From Phycisphaeraceae bacterium (GTDB taxonomy: Bacteria; Planctomycetota; Phycisphaerae; Phycisphaerales; Phycisphaeraceae): 64,000 nucleotides of DNA. The DNA lies in NCBI GenBank assembly GCA_020851735.1, contig JADZCD010000059.1:25758-89757 (forward strand), given 5' to 3'. The notes below the pieces were generated by a model. It did not search any database, was not told the DNA's origin, and was given only the letters and a program-made list of their open reading frames with translations. Of this stretch, positions 33,571-43,200 are shown in pieces. The number at the start of each line of letters is the position of its first letter. Position 1 is the first letter of the stretch. Made by a program: the position numbers and the translations under genes.

Positions 33571-36540
33571 GTGGTTATTCTTTCCAGACTCGCCCTTGAC
33601 CAGCGCCCCACCACAAGGAAACCGATTTTGAGTCTTAGAGCGGTCATAGTCGGACTGTTGCTGGGCTTAGCTGTTTCCAGCGTTACCTATTTCAATGACT
33701 CCGTGATCCGCCAGACCATGCTGATCGGGAATCTCTTTCCCGTTTCCGTCTTCGGTGTGGTCGTGGTGCTATTGCTGGTGTTCAATCCCCTATTGGGTGC
33801 CGCCCGCTTCCGAGCCGGCGAGGTGGCCATCGTCACCGCCCTGGGGCTGGCCGCCTGCGGCTGGCCGGGTTCGGGTTTCTTCCGCACCTTCACCGGCACC
33901 GTCGCTTTGCCGGCCCAGCTCATCCGCGATCAGGCCTCCTGGCAAGGGTCCAAGGTGATGTCCTACCTGCCGGGCGGCTCAGCCGACCTCGGCGCCGGCC
34001 ACGTGCGCGATTGGGAAGGCCTGGCCCACAAACTCGCCGCCGGGCAGGATCAACCGCCCACCGAACCCCTGGGTCTGATCTGGCAGCGTTTGCCCGCCGA
34101 CGTCCAGGGAAGCATTCAAAACCTCGCCCCCGCCGGCCAGATGGACCCCTACGAACAGGACCGCCTGCTGACGGGCCTCAATTCGCTCATCCAAGACCCC
34201 TCCTTCGGCCAGGAAGCAGCCCTGCAAACCTTGCGGCAAACCCTGGACTTTTCCGCGCTGGAAAAAAATCGCCAGCTCCTCTCCCAGCAGGCCCAACAGC
34301 TCAAAAGCCTGATCGCGCAGCTCACCCAGGAGCGTGATTCCACCCGCCAAGCCGCCGCCGCCACGCGCGCCGAGGCCGACAATCATCGCCAGCAGATCGA
34401 CAAAACCCGCCAGGATTTTGAGCAGCACATCCAGCAGTTGGGCGTGGAACGCGAAGCCCTGCTCACCGAGGTCGAGCAAGTCAAAGCCGAGCAATTCAGC
34501 CTGCAGCGCAATTTGGACTTGGCCAAGCAGGCTTCCCCCCAATCCGCCGACGTGACCCAGCTCAACCAGCAGGCCGCCGACCTGGAACAAAAGTTGGCCG
34601 CTCTGACAGCGCAAATAAGTCAGAACGATCAAGCCCTGACCAAGACTCAAGACTCCCTTGCCCAGACCCGCCGAGACCTGGAAAACACCGGCACCCAGCT
34701 GGCCCGGATCGATCACCCCTCCAACCGTCTTACCGATCTGATCAAGCTGCGCGAACTGGACCTGGAACACACCCAGCAACAACTCCTCAAACAGGAAAAC
34801 CTGGCCAATCGGCAACTGCTGGTGGCCATGTTTCCCGCCCACCTTTCCCCCGCTCCTCCCGGCCAGGGCTGGCTGGTCAACGGCGGGGAGGCTGACCCGA
34901 TGGCCATCGGCATGCTCGGCCAGGGCTGGGACGGCAATCTGCCCCTCCGCCCCACCGACCTGCCCTGGGCGATCTGGTGGCCGACCCTGCGCCTTTGGGG
35001 TGGCGTGGCTTTGCTGCTGGGCCTCGCCTCCCTGTTCATGGTGCTGATCGTTCACCCCCAGTGGTCGCATCGCGAGCTTCTGCCCTATCCCATCGCCCGC
35101 TTCATTGAAGAAATCACCGAAACCCAGGCGGACCGCCGCTTGCCGGCCGTCTGCTACAGCAAGCTCTTCTGGCTGGTCGCCGCCGCCGTTCTGACCATTC
35201 ACTGCATCAACGGCATTCAAGTCTATTACAAGGATTTCATCGCCATTCCCGTGGAGTTTAATTTCTACTCCTTAGCCACCCTCGCCCCCCAGGCCTCGCG
35301 GGCCCCGATGTCCTGGGCCGTCTATTTCCCCCACGTTTATTTCAGCGTCATCGGCTTTGCCTTCTTCCTGCGCACCGAAATGTCCCTGAGCCTGGGCCTG
35401 GTGGGCATCGCCTACATGCTCCTGGCCTCGGTGGTCTACAGCTACGGCGTGCCCTTAAGCGACGACTGGTTTACCCCCGGCAACTTCAGCCTGCTGCTCT
35501 TTGGCGCCTGGCTGGGCGGAGCGATCATCATCCTTTACACCGGCCGACGCTATTACCTGAGCGTCGCCGCCGGGGCCCTGGGCCTGGGCCGCAGCTCCGA
35601 CGTGCCGGATTACGCCGTGTGGGCCGGCCGCGGGCTGGTTCTGTGCATCTTCGCCGCCGTCTGGCTGCTGACGAGCGCCGGCCTGGACTGGGTCATCAGC
35701 TCCCTGCTGGTGCTCCTGCTGATGGTCATGTTCCTGGTTCTCACCCGCATCAACGCTGAGACAGGTGCCTTTTTCATTCAGCCCAGCTGGATCCCCTTAG
35801 GCGTCCTGGTGGCGGTTCTCGGCGACGCCGCCGTGGGCCCCACCGCCTACCTGCTCTCCGCCTTAGGCTGCATCGTGCTGGCCGGCGACCCCCGCGAAAC
35901 CGTCGCCCCCTTCCTGGCCAACGGCCTGCAGATGGCCGACCGGGCCGGCCAACCCCCGCGCAAGGTCGCCTCCTGGCTGGGTTTGATGGTCGTCCTGGGT
36001 TTCGTCACCACGCTCCTGGTCACCTTGATGTTCCAGTACAACCAGGGTGTGAACCTCAACGATGCCTGGGCCACCAAGGACCTGCCCTCCAAATCCATGG
36101 CCAACACCTCGAAGCTGATCATCGAACTTGGCGCCCGCAACGAGCTGTCCTCCGCCACCGATCTAAGCGGCCTGGATCGCTTAGCCCAGCTGCGGGTTCA
36201 GCCCGGCGCCTTGCCCTGGATCATTCCCGGCGTGGTGCTGGTCATCGCCTGCGCCCTCGCCCGCCTGCGCCTGGCCTGGTGGCCCATTCACCCGGTGATT
36301 TTCATGGTCTTCGGCACCATGCCGGCCATGCGCTTTGCCGCCTCCTTCCTGCTCGGCTGGGCCATCAAAGCCGCGGTCGTCAAGCTCGGCGGCACCCGCA
36401 CGTATCACCAGATTCGCCCGCTGATGATCGGCCTGATTGCCGGCGAAATCGTCTCCGCCCTGGTCTGGACCATCGTCGGCGCGATCTACTATTGGGTACA
36501 GGGCACCGCGCCGGTCCCCTATGGAATCTTCCCCGGATGA
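33571..36540 (+). CDS. DUF6785/OPT-like membrane protein with large extracytoplasmic coiled coil
   Basis: About 990 residues; the start is unclear (GTG 33571, TTG 33553, or TTG 33628, which has AGGAA at 7 nt). Two or three N-terminal helices (AVIVGLLLGLAVSSVTYF, FGVVVVLLLVFNPLLG) precede a domain of about 350 residues. Within it, residues about 230-410 form a Gln/Lys-rich coiled coil (QQAQQLKSLIAQLTQERDS). Ten or so helices follow (LWGGVALLLGLASLFMVLIV to the C terminus) with the AWLGGAIIILYTGRRYY pattern of DUF6784/6785 proteins. These resemble oligopeptide transporters and occur mainly in PVC bacteria. The downstream 700-residue paralogue lacks the coiled coil. It overlaps the next gene by 4 bp and starts the eight-gene array. 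The substrate is unknown; a coiled coil of this size suggests contact with partner permeases. Confidence 0.8.
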   Translation: MVILSRLALDQRPTTRKPILSLRAVIVGLLLGLAVSSVTYFNDSVIRQTMLIGNLFPVSVFGVVVVLLLVFNPLLGAARFRAGEVAIVTALGLAACGWPGSGFFRTFTGTVALPAQLIRDQASWQGSKVMSYLPGGSADLGAGHVRDWEGLAHKLAAGQDQPPTEPLGLIWQRLPADVQGSIQNLAPAGQMDPYEQDRLLTGLNSLIQDPSFGQEAALQTLRQTLDFSALEKNRQLLSQQAQQLKSLIAQLTQERDSTRQAAAATRAEADNHRQQIDKTRQDFEQHIQQLGVEREALLTEVEQVKAEQFSLQRNLDLAKQASPQSADVTQLNQQAADLEQKLAALTAQISQNDQALTKTQDSLAQTRRDLENTGTQLARIDHPSNRLTDLIKLRELDLEHTQQQLLKQENLANRQLLVAMFPAHLSPAPPGQGWLVNGGEADPMAIGMLGQGWDGNLPLRPTDLPWAIWWPTLRLWGGVALLLGLASLFMVLIVHPQWSHRELLPYPIARFIEEITETQADRRLPAVCYSKLFWLVAAAVLTIHCINGIQVYYKDFIAIPVEFNFYSLATLAPQASRAPMSWAVYFPHVYFSVIGFAFFLRTEMSLSLGLVGIAYMLLASVVYSYGVPLSDDWFTPGNFSLLLFGAWLGGAIIILYTGRRYYLSVAAGALGLGRSSDVPDYAVWAGRGLVLCIFAAVWLLTSAGLDWVISSLLVLLLMVMFLVLTRINAETGAFFIQPSWIPLGVLVAVLGDAAVGPTAYLLSALGCIVLAGDPRETVAPFLANGLQMADRAGQPPRKVASWLGLMVVLGFVTTLLVTLMFQYNQGVNLNDAWATKDLPSKSMANTSKLIIELGARNELSSATDLSGLDRLAQLRVQPGALPWIIPGVVLVIACALARLRLAWWPIHPVIFMVFGTMPAMRFAASFLLGWAIKAAVVKLGGTRTYHQIRPLMIGLIAGEIVSALVWTIVGAIYYWVQGTAPVPYGIFPG

Positions 36541-37469
36541 AACGCGTCGCGGAACATCCTTGGCAGCAGGTGGTCTGGCTGGGAATGTCCCTGCGCGTTC
36601 CCGCCGACTGGGAGATTCTGCGCCACTCGGTGCGCGATGACCGCGGCCGCCTGGTCTTCGCCGACCAGCGCCACGGCCGCCTGCTCCTGAGCTGGGGCAA
36701 GTGCGCCGCCCCCCCGGACATCAAACGCATGTTCGAGGACTACCGCGCCCGGGATCTTAAGGAAGACTCGCAATCCCGCTTCACCGACTTCCAGGGACAT
36801 CCCTTCGCCGCCAACGCCACGCCGGCCAGCCACTTGGCCGGTTGGATGGGCTATCGCCGCCAGCGCCAGGACCAGCTGCACAACGAAGAATGCCTCACCC
36901 GCGCCGGCCGGCATGACGACATCCACGCCCGCTGGGTCGAAGCCGTGCTGCCCTGGCCCAACGGTCTGGACCCCGCCATCGAGCAACAGGTGCTCTCCGG
37001 CTTTGCCGTCCTCGACGATCGCCAGGGTCCCGCGCACTGGCGGGCCTTCGGCCTGGAATTGATCTCGCCCCCCGGCTGGCGCCTGAAAGAAGCCACCATC
37101 AAGCCCGCCGAAGCCGTCCTGCGCTTCACCGATCGCCGCCGCCAAGCCATCATCCGCCGCTTAGGCGCCGTCGACGCCTGGTACGACGGCGACGCCCAGC
37201 GCTACCTCAAACGCCAGCTGGACGTCGCTTCCCTGCAGATCACCCCCACCCAATATCAGGGTGCCGCCGCCGTGCTGGCCAAGGCCAAAGAACCCGCCAA
37301 AGGCTGGCGCCGGCTCATCGGCGCCAAAACCACCCGCCTGGACTTGGTCTGGTCCAACCTTCCCGCCGGCAGCCTGTACCATGTCACCACCCGCTGCCCG
37401 CTGGGCGAGGAAGTTCAGCCGACGGATTTTTCCGTGACCCCGGCCGTGCCGGAGGGGGTCCGCCTATGA
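36537..37469 (+). CDS. Hypothetical protein with two related domains
   Basis: 310 residues from ATG 36537, which overlaps the upstream stop. I do not recognise a family. The two halves look like a duplication: WLGMSLRVPADWEILRHSVRDDRGRLVFADQRHGRLLLSW (about 13-52) resembles FGLELISPPGWRLKEATIKPAEAVLRFTDRRRQAII (about 171-206), and each is followed by an amphipathic YR..L or YLKRQL helix. The pattern is loosely like PsbP/DcrB-type folds. There is no signal peptide or membrane helix, so it is probably cytoplasmic. It sits between a DUF6785 protein and a PqqD-like protein with 4-bp overlaps on both sides, which ties it to the cluster. Confidence 0.75.
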   Translation: MKRVAEHPWQQVVWLGMSLRVPADWEILRHSVRDDRGRLVFADQRHGRLLLSWGKCAAPPDIKRMFEDYRARDLKEDSQSRFTDFQGHPFAANATPASHLAGWMGYRRQRQDQLHNEECLTRAGRHDDIHARWVEAVLPWPNGLDPAIEQQVLSGFAVLDDRQGPAHWRAFGLELISPPGWRLKEATIKPAEAVLRFTDRRRQAIIRRLGAVDAWYDGDAQRYLKRQLDVASLQITPTQYQGAAAVLAKAKEPAKGWRRLIGAKTTRLDLVWSNLPAGSLYHVTTRCPLGEEVQPTDFSVTPAVPEGVRL

Positions 37470-37843
37470 GCCAAGGGCCCTTGCCTTTCGCCCAATTGCT
37501 CCAAGCCACGCCCACGCCCAACCGGGCCGTGCGCCGTGAACGCCGCCAGAAAGATCTGGTGGTCTATCTCCCCCTGCGCCGCCGCTGGTTCAACGCCCCC
37601 CCCTTCTCCTGGCTCTTGCCCTTCCGCACCGAAAAGGCCGTCGGGCTCGATCACCTGGGCACCGAAGTGTACGAGGCCTGCGACGGCCGAACCGCCGTCC
37701 AAGCCATCATTGAAGACTTCGCTCTACGTCATAAGCTCACGTTCCACGAAGCGCGCGTCAGCGTCTGCGCTTTCCTCCAGCAGTTAACCAGCCGGCGGCT
37801 GATCGTCATGGTCGGCCCCAACCGACAGGAGCCACGCGGGTGA
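37466..37843 (+). CDS. PqqD-like (RiPP recognition element fold) protein
   Basis: 125 residues. The segment LDHLGTEVYEACDGRTAVQAIIEDFALRHKLTFHEARVSVCAFLQQLTSRRLIVMV is a full PqqD-type winged-helix domain. It is preceded by about 55 basic residues (NRAVRRERRQKDLVVYLPLRRRWF). PqqD domains bind peptide substrates of modifying enzymes, yet no radical SAM, cyclase or precursor peptide gene lies in this cluster. It overlaps both neighbours by 4 bp. I infer a peptide- or protein-binding adaptor for the membrane machinery rather than RiPP synthesis. Confidence 0.82.
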   Translation: MSQGPLPFAQLLQATPTPNRAVRRERRQKDLVVYLPLRRRWFNAPPFSWLLPFRTEKAVGLDHLGTEVYEACDGRTAVQAIIEDFALRHKLTFHEARVSVCAFLQQLTSRRLIVMVGPNRQEPRG

Positions 37844-39306
37844 AGCCGATCACCGTCAAAGATCAGGTCCGTCTGAGTTGGGGCCGCTGCATTGGCTTGG
37901 CCCTTTCGGGCATGTCCTATCGCATGTTCCGCTCCCTGATCACCATGTCCATCCTCTCTTTGGCCGTCGCCTTTCTCGATCACGTGCTCAGCTACAGCGT
38001 CATGGAGCAGAACACCCGCCAGTCCGCCTTCGCCCAGTTGCAGGAATTCCGCCTCGTGGGCGAATGGGTCACCCGCTTAAGCGGGCCCGAATCCGTTCCC
38101 CAGGTCCTGGCCACGCTGGCGGACAACAACACCCAGCGCCTTGCCGAATATCAGCACTGGTCCAACCAGGACGCCGCGTCCATCCAGCAGGCCCAGCAGA
38201 TCGCCCGCCGCTTGCGCGATCTTTACGCCTTCTTCGATAACCTCCCCCTGGCCTCCCGCGGCGTCATCCTCGGCGACCTGGACCCCATGCAGGCCGTCCG
38301 CCAGCTCCAAGACCCCGCCGCCCTCCAGGCCTTCTCCCAGCGCTTAAGCCAGGTCAACGTCACCCTCCCCCTGGCCGCCGAAGAATTCACCCGCTTAGCC
38401 AGCCAGGATCAGCCGCTCCTCTGGACCATGATCGAAAAAATCAATCACGGCCAGCAGCAGGCCATCGCGCAGATCCGCGCCCAGACCAACCAGGTCGGAC
38501 CCGTCGAACTCCTCGCCAGCCGGCCCGCCCAGCTCGATGAGGTCCTGCGCCAGGCCGGCTTCCAGGTCGATGCCGATCTCCTTAATCGCCTGCAGGTCCA
38601 GGCCTCACGCTTGGCCGACCTCCAACGCCTAAAACCGCTGATCGAAATCCCCACCGTCCGCGCCGCCATGGCCCGCCGCCTGCGGATTAATCCCAAGGAA
38701 GTCGATCTGCCCGGCACCATCAACTGGATCCGCGGCCAATCCCGCGCCCAGGACCTGGCTGCGGATCTTAAACCCTACACCGCCGATCACCCCTTGGACG
38801 GCCCGCGCCTGGTCTTCTTAGCCGACTCCCAGCGCCGCCAGGAAAAACTTCAGGCCATCGTCGGCGACGAACCCCCCACCGCCATGCGCGGCCTCCTGGA
38901 TCTGCCCACCCGCACCCGCTGGCTGGTGATCGTCTCCTTCCTGGTCTGCGCCATCGGCGTCATCAACGCCATGATGATGTCCGTCACCGAACGCTTTAAC
39001 GAAATCGCCACCATGAAGTGCTTAGGCGCCTTGGACGGCTTCCTGCTCCAGGTGTTCTTCGTCGAGGCCATCGTCCAGGGCCTCGTCGGCGGGCTCATCG
39101 GCCTGGCCCTGGGCTTCGGCCTGGCCCTGTTGCGCGGCTGGATCTCGCTGGGCAACATGATTTTCACCTGCCTGCCGATCTCCGACATCCTCATCGGCGG
39201 CGGCGTCGCCCTGGGCGCCGGGCTGATCCTCGGCGCCGTGGCCGCCATCGGCCCCGCCTGGACCGCCGCCCGCTTAGCACCCATGGAGGCCATGCGCGTC
39301 GAATAA
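37840..39306 (+). CDS. FtsX/MacB-type ABC transporter permease
   Basis: 488 residues from GTG 37840 (CAGGAG upstream; GTGA overlaps the previous stop). TM1 lies at about 28-50 (MFRSLITMSILSLAVAFLDHVL), followed by an extracytoplasmic domain of about 300 residues rich in Gln and Leu helices. Three C-terminal helices form the FtsX domain (WLVIVSFLVCAIGVINAMMM, FVEAIVQGLVGGLIGLALGFGLALL, ILIGGGVALGAGLILGAVAAIGPAW). SVTERFNEIATMKCLGA is the conserved cytoplasmic coupling loop that contacts the ATPase. Such permeases act as mechanotransmission devices rather than pores. The partner ATPase follows 145 bp later. Confidence 0.9.
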   Translation: MKPITVKDQVRLSWGRCIGLALSGMSYRMFRSLITMSILSLAVAFLDHVLSYSVMEQNTRQSAFAQLQEFRLVGEWVTRLSGPESVPQVLATLADNNTQRLAEYQHWSNQDAASIQQAQQIARRLRDLYAFFDNLPLASRGVILGDLDPMQAVRQLQDPAALQAFSQRLSQVNVTLPLAAEEFTRLASQDQPLLWTMIEKINHGQQQAIAQIRAQTNQVGPVELLASRPAQLDEVLRQAGFQVDADLLNRLQVQASRLADLQRLKPLIEIPTVRAAMARRLRINPKEVDLPGTINWIRGQSRAQDLAADLKPYTADHPLDGPRLVFLADSQRRQEKLQAIVGDEPPTAMRGLLDLPTRTRWLVIVSFLVCAIGVINAMMMSVTERFNEIATMKCLGALDGFLLQVFFVEAIVQGLVGGLIGLALGFGLALLRGWISLGNMIFTCLPISDILIGGGVALGAGLILGAVAAIGPAWTAARLAPMEAMRVE

Positions 39307-39450
39307 TCCCCCCGCCCCCCGGAAGCAAAACCCCGGCGGTAAGCACTCGCGGATCAGCGCTCCCAAAAAAAACGATCGCCCTTGACGGAAAAACCGGCCG
39401 CAAACAACGAATCTCGATAATGACCGTCACCGCATGAATGGATAAAACTC

Positions 39451-40227
39451 GTGACGACCCTGACTCACCCAACCCCGGCTCAATCGGACGATGCGGACAA
39501 GCCCATCATCATCCGCACCCTGCGCCTTAATAAATTCTACGGCCAGGGCGAAGCCACCACCTACGCCCTCCGCGGCGTGGACGCCACCATCTATCGCGGC
39601 GAATTCATCGCCGTCCTGGGGCCCTCCGGCTCGGGCAAGAGCACCTTCTTTAACATGATCGGCGCCCTGGATTCCCCCAGCGAAGGCCGCGTCCTGATCG
39701 ACGAAGTCGACGTCGCTCAATTAAGCGCCAGCGAACTGGCCTTCCTCCGCTGCCAGAAGATCGGCTACATCTTCCAGAGCTACAACCTTATCCGTTACAT
39801 GACCGCCCTGGAAAATGTCACCGTTCCCATGGCCTTCGCCGGCGTCAAGCCCGAGGAAGCCCGCCGCCGCGGCATGGGCCTGCTCAAAATGGTGGGCCTG
39901 GAAAACCGCTGGTCGCACCGGCCCATTGAAATGTCCGGCGGCCAGCAGCAACGCGTCGCCATCGCCCGCGCCATGTGCAACGAACCCAAAATCCTCCTGG
40001 CTGACGAACCCACCGGCAACCTGGACTTAAAAACCGGCGAGGACATCCTCAACATCATGCAGCGCATCAACAAGGAACGCGGCGTCACCATCGTCTGCGC
40101 CACCCACGACCACCGCCTGCTGAACATCTGCGACCGCATCATGTGGATCCGCGACGGCCTGGTCGAACGCATCGAAGCGAGGCACAACCTCAAGATCACC
40201 GTGGGACGAATCGGAGGTGAGGCATGA
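39451..40227 (+). CDS. ABC transporter ATP-binding protein, LolD/MacB type
   Basis: 258 residues from GTG 39451. Walker A is G57-PSGSGKST, the Q-loop IFQSYNL, signature SGGQQ at 162-166, Walker B ILLADEP at 181-187, the D-loop TGNLDL and switch His219. The [14 protein letters not shown] form and the partner FtsX permeases place it in the LolD/MacB/FtsE branch. The C-terminal 30 residues extend past the switch. It overlaps the next gene by 4 bp. The 144-bp gap before it holds a CCCCCGGAAGC repeat unit and no gene. Confidence 0.95.
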   Translation: MTTLTHPTPAQSDDADKPIIIRTLRLNKFYGQGEATTYALRGVDATIYRGEFIAVLGPSGSGKSTFFNMIGALDSPSEGRVLIDEVDVAQLSASELAFLRCQKIGYIFQSYNLIRYMTALENVTVPMAFAGVKPEEARRRGMGLLKMVGLENRWSHRPIEMSGGQQQRVAIARAMCNEPKILLADEPTGNLDLKTGEDILNIMQRINKERGVTIVCATHDHRLLNICDRIMWIRDGLVERIEARHNLKITVGRIGGEA

Positions 40228-43200
40228 GGTTCTGGACGCACCTGTTAACCCTCTGCTGCCTGCTGACTGTCGCGCCCGCCTGGGCCGACACGGCTGAACA
40301 GACCTTCGAACAGGATCTCAAAGCCCTCACTGCCCACGCCCACCGCCTGGCCGGCACGCCCGAAGGCCAGGCCGCGGCCGATTACATCCAGCAGCGCCTG
40401 CGGAAAATCGGCGTCGAAAACGTCCTGCGCATGGATCTGCCCGTCTGGCAGACCCGCGTCATCCGCTGCGAATTGACCATCGACGGCAAAACCGTGCCCC
40501 TCTGGCCCATGCGCCCGAATATGTTTGTCCCGCCGGTCACGCCCCCCGAAGGCTTCACCGGCCCGCTGCTCTATGCCGGTCGCGGCCGCCCGGAAGACTA
40601 CGGCTCCCGCTCCCCGCAGGACGCCATCGTCGTCCTGGACTACGACTCCCCCTACGGCTGGGAAACCGCCCTGTCCATGGGCGCCAAGGCCGTGATTTTC
40701 CTCAGCCAGAACGAAGTCGAAATCGGCGGCGGCAAATACGCTCCCGTTCCCGCCAACTACGTGCGGCTCTTTGCCCCGCCCGACACCCTCAAGCAGCTGG
40801 ACCTTAAAAAAGACTACCCCGCCGCCAAGGTCGTCAGCCACATCCGCTGGGAGCTGGGCAAAGGCGCCAACGTGCTCGCCTTCCTCCCCGGCACCGACGC
40901 CGGCTTCGTCGAAAGCCGCGTCGAGCCCGAAATGCTCGTCCTCGCCGTCGACTACGACACCTTCGGCCAGGTCCCCGACCAGAACCCCGGCGCCCGCCAG
41001 GCCGCCAACGTCGCCGCCCTCCTGGAAACCGTTGCTTTTTTCCAGGAACACCGCCCCAAACGCGACCTGCTGGTCATGTTCCTCGACAACCACGCCCGCT
41101 ACCACCAGGGCGCCCGCTGGATCTACGACGCCATCGGCATGCGCGAGGATGACGCCCAGATCCTCCGCGACAATCACCGCCAGGAACAGACCTTCACCCG
41201 CCAGCTCCGCCAGATCATGACCAGCCCCCCCGGGCAGTCCCTCTTCGCCTCCCGCCAGCAGATCGACTCTCTGATCCGCCTGCTCGATCGCCAGGCCCAG
41301 CAATCCCGCTCGCAGGTCAATGACCAGCTCGTGGCCATTCGCCTGCAGAAGAAAAACGCCGCCCCCGAACTGATCCCCGAATTGCATGCCAAGGAGATCC
41401 CCTTCTCCGAGGCTACCATCCGCTGGGATGAGATCCGCCGCGTGCTCAACGCCGCCCGCCGCTCGCCGAGCACCTTCGACCCCCACCACATCGCCTCCCT
41501 GGCCCTGGCCGGCTTGGTCAAATCCAATCCGGATTGGACCGACGCCCAGAAAACCTCCGCCCAATCCCATCTGCAGGAAGAAGTCGCCAGCCTGCTGGAC
41601 GCCACCCTCGGCCAGATCGACTATCGCCTGGCCGAAATCGATCGCCTCCTGGTCGCCGATCAGCAGCGCGACGCCCTGCGCCGCCTCGTGGCCGGCCGCT
41701 GGATCATCATGCACGCCGCCTACGACTACTCCGACGCCGGCCCGGTCTGGAGCTTCGTGGCCGGGCACGCCATCGGGCGGATTTACTCCTGGACCCGCCA
41801 GGGCGCCGACGTCGACACCCCCGGCTATCACAAGCGCCTCCTGCAGGCCCTCGGTCGCGTCGCCCGCGAAGCCGGGGTCGCTGGCCTGGACACCCGCCCG
41901 CTGGAAGACCCCGACTTCGGCGTCGTCTTCACCGCCGGCGACACCGTCCCCAGCGGCATGATCGCCGGCATCTACGGCATCTATAACGTCGCCTTGACCT
42001 CCGGCTACGACAACCGCCCCCGCGAAGGCAATCCCGTCGACACCCTGGCCAATCTCAACTGGCACGCCTTGCGCGCCCAGGCCGTCGAGGGCACCAAGGC
42101 CCTGGCCGCCGCCGCCGATTCCCGCGACGTCAGCCTCCCCCGCATCTTCCGCGACCTGTCCCAAAGCTATCGCCCCTTGTGGTCCGCCACCCAGGAACAG
42201 GGCAACCTGGCCGTCCTCAAGGCCACCGGCAGCCTGACCGAGGATTGGCCCGCCACCGAGGCTGTCATCGCCGTCTTCCCCAGCGCCTTCTGGTTCTCCA
42301 GCCGCATCTGGGATCCCCTGGACTCCACCCAGCGCATCGGCGATTTTGAACCCTTTATCTTCGAAACCGCCGACGCCCGCGGCCGCTTCCCCCTGATCGG
42401 CGTCAACAAAAACGATTACAGCAACGCCGAATACATCGGTGCCATGTTCGACGTCTTCGGCCAGGTGCGCGCCATCACCAATCAAGCCACCGCCTGGAGC
42501 GACAAGCTTGGGTCGATCAAGATCGAGCTCTTCCCCGGCCAGGGCTATTCCTTCGTCAACACCTTCACCGGCCGCGAGCTGACCAACAACGTCTTCCGCG
42601 CCCTGCGCGCCGTCTCCAACGCCGACCTGCGCCCCAATCGCAGCCTCGTCGGTTTCCGGCCGAATTTCAGCTTCTTCTACGCCCACAATTTCGACATCGA
42701 GGCCGAAGGCGCCGGCGGTCAGGCCGACTTTAAGCTCATCCAGAAGGACGGCCCCCTGGTGCTGCGCGCCACCCCGCAAAATCCCGTCGGCGACGGCCTG
42801 TCCACCGCCAAGATGGCTTGGCCGGCTCCCATCGACGCCTATTCCGCCCAGGACATTCTGACCCTCAACGAGTCCCGCCTGGCCACCCTGCGCTCCGGCG
42901 GCGTCCGTCTGCCGGACTTAGAACGCCTCCATCGCCGCGGCCATCGCCTGCTCGAATCCTCCTCCGCCGCCCTCCTGCGCGACGACCAGGCCACCCCCAT
43001 CGACCCCCAGCGCAAGGACCTGCTCAGCCAGGCCACCCTCGAAAGCCGCCAAGCCGCCCTCGGCCAGGCCCTGGCTCTGGGCCGGCAGGTTTATGAACCC
43101 CTCCGCGCCGCCATGGACGACCTGGTCAACGGCATCGTCATCCTCCTCCTCCTGGCCATTCCCTTCGCCTTCTCCCTCGAGCGCCTGCTCATCTGCGCCT

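Noticed and set aside
40245..42779. An 844-codon minus-strand open frame
   Set aside because: It is the antisense shadow of the M28-FtsX gene; the composition (Gly, Asp, Val) is typical of shadows and no domain is visible.
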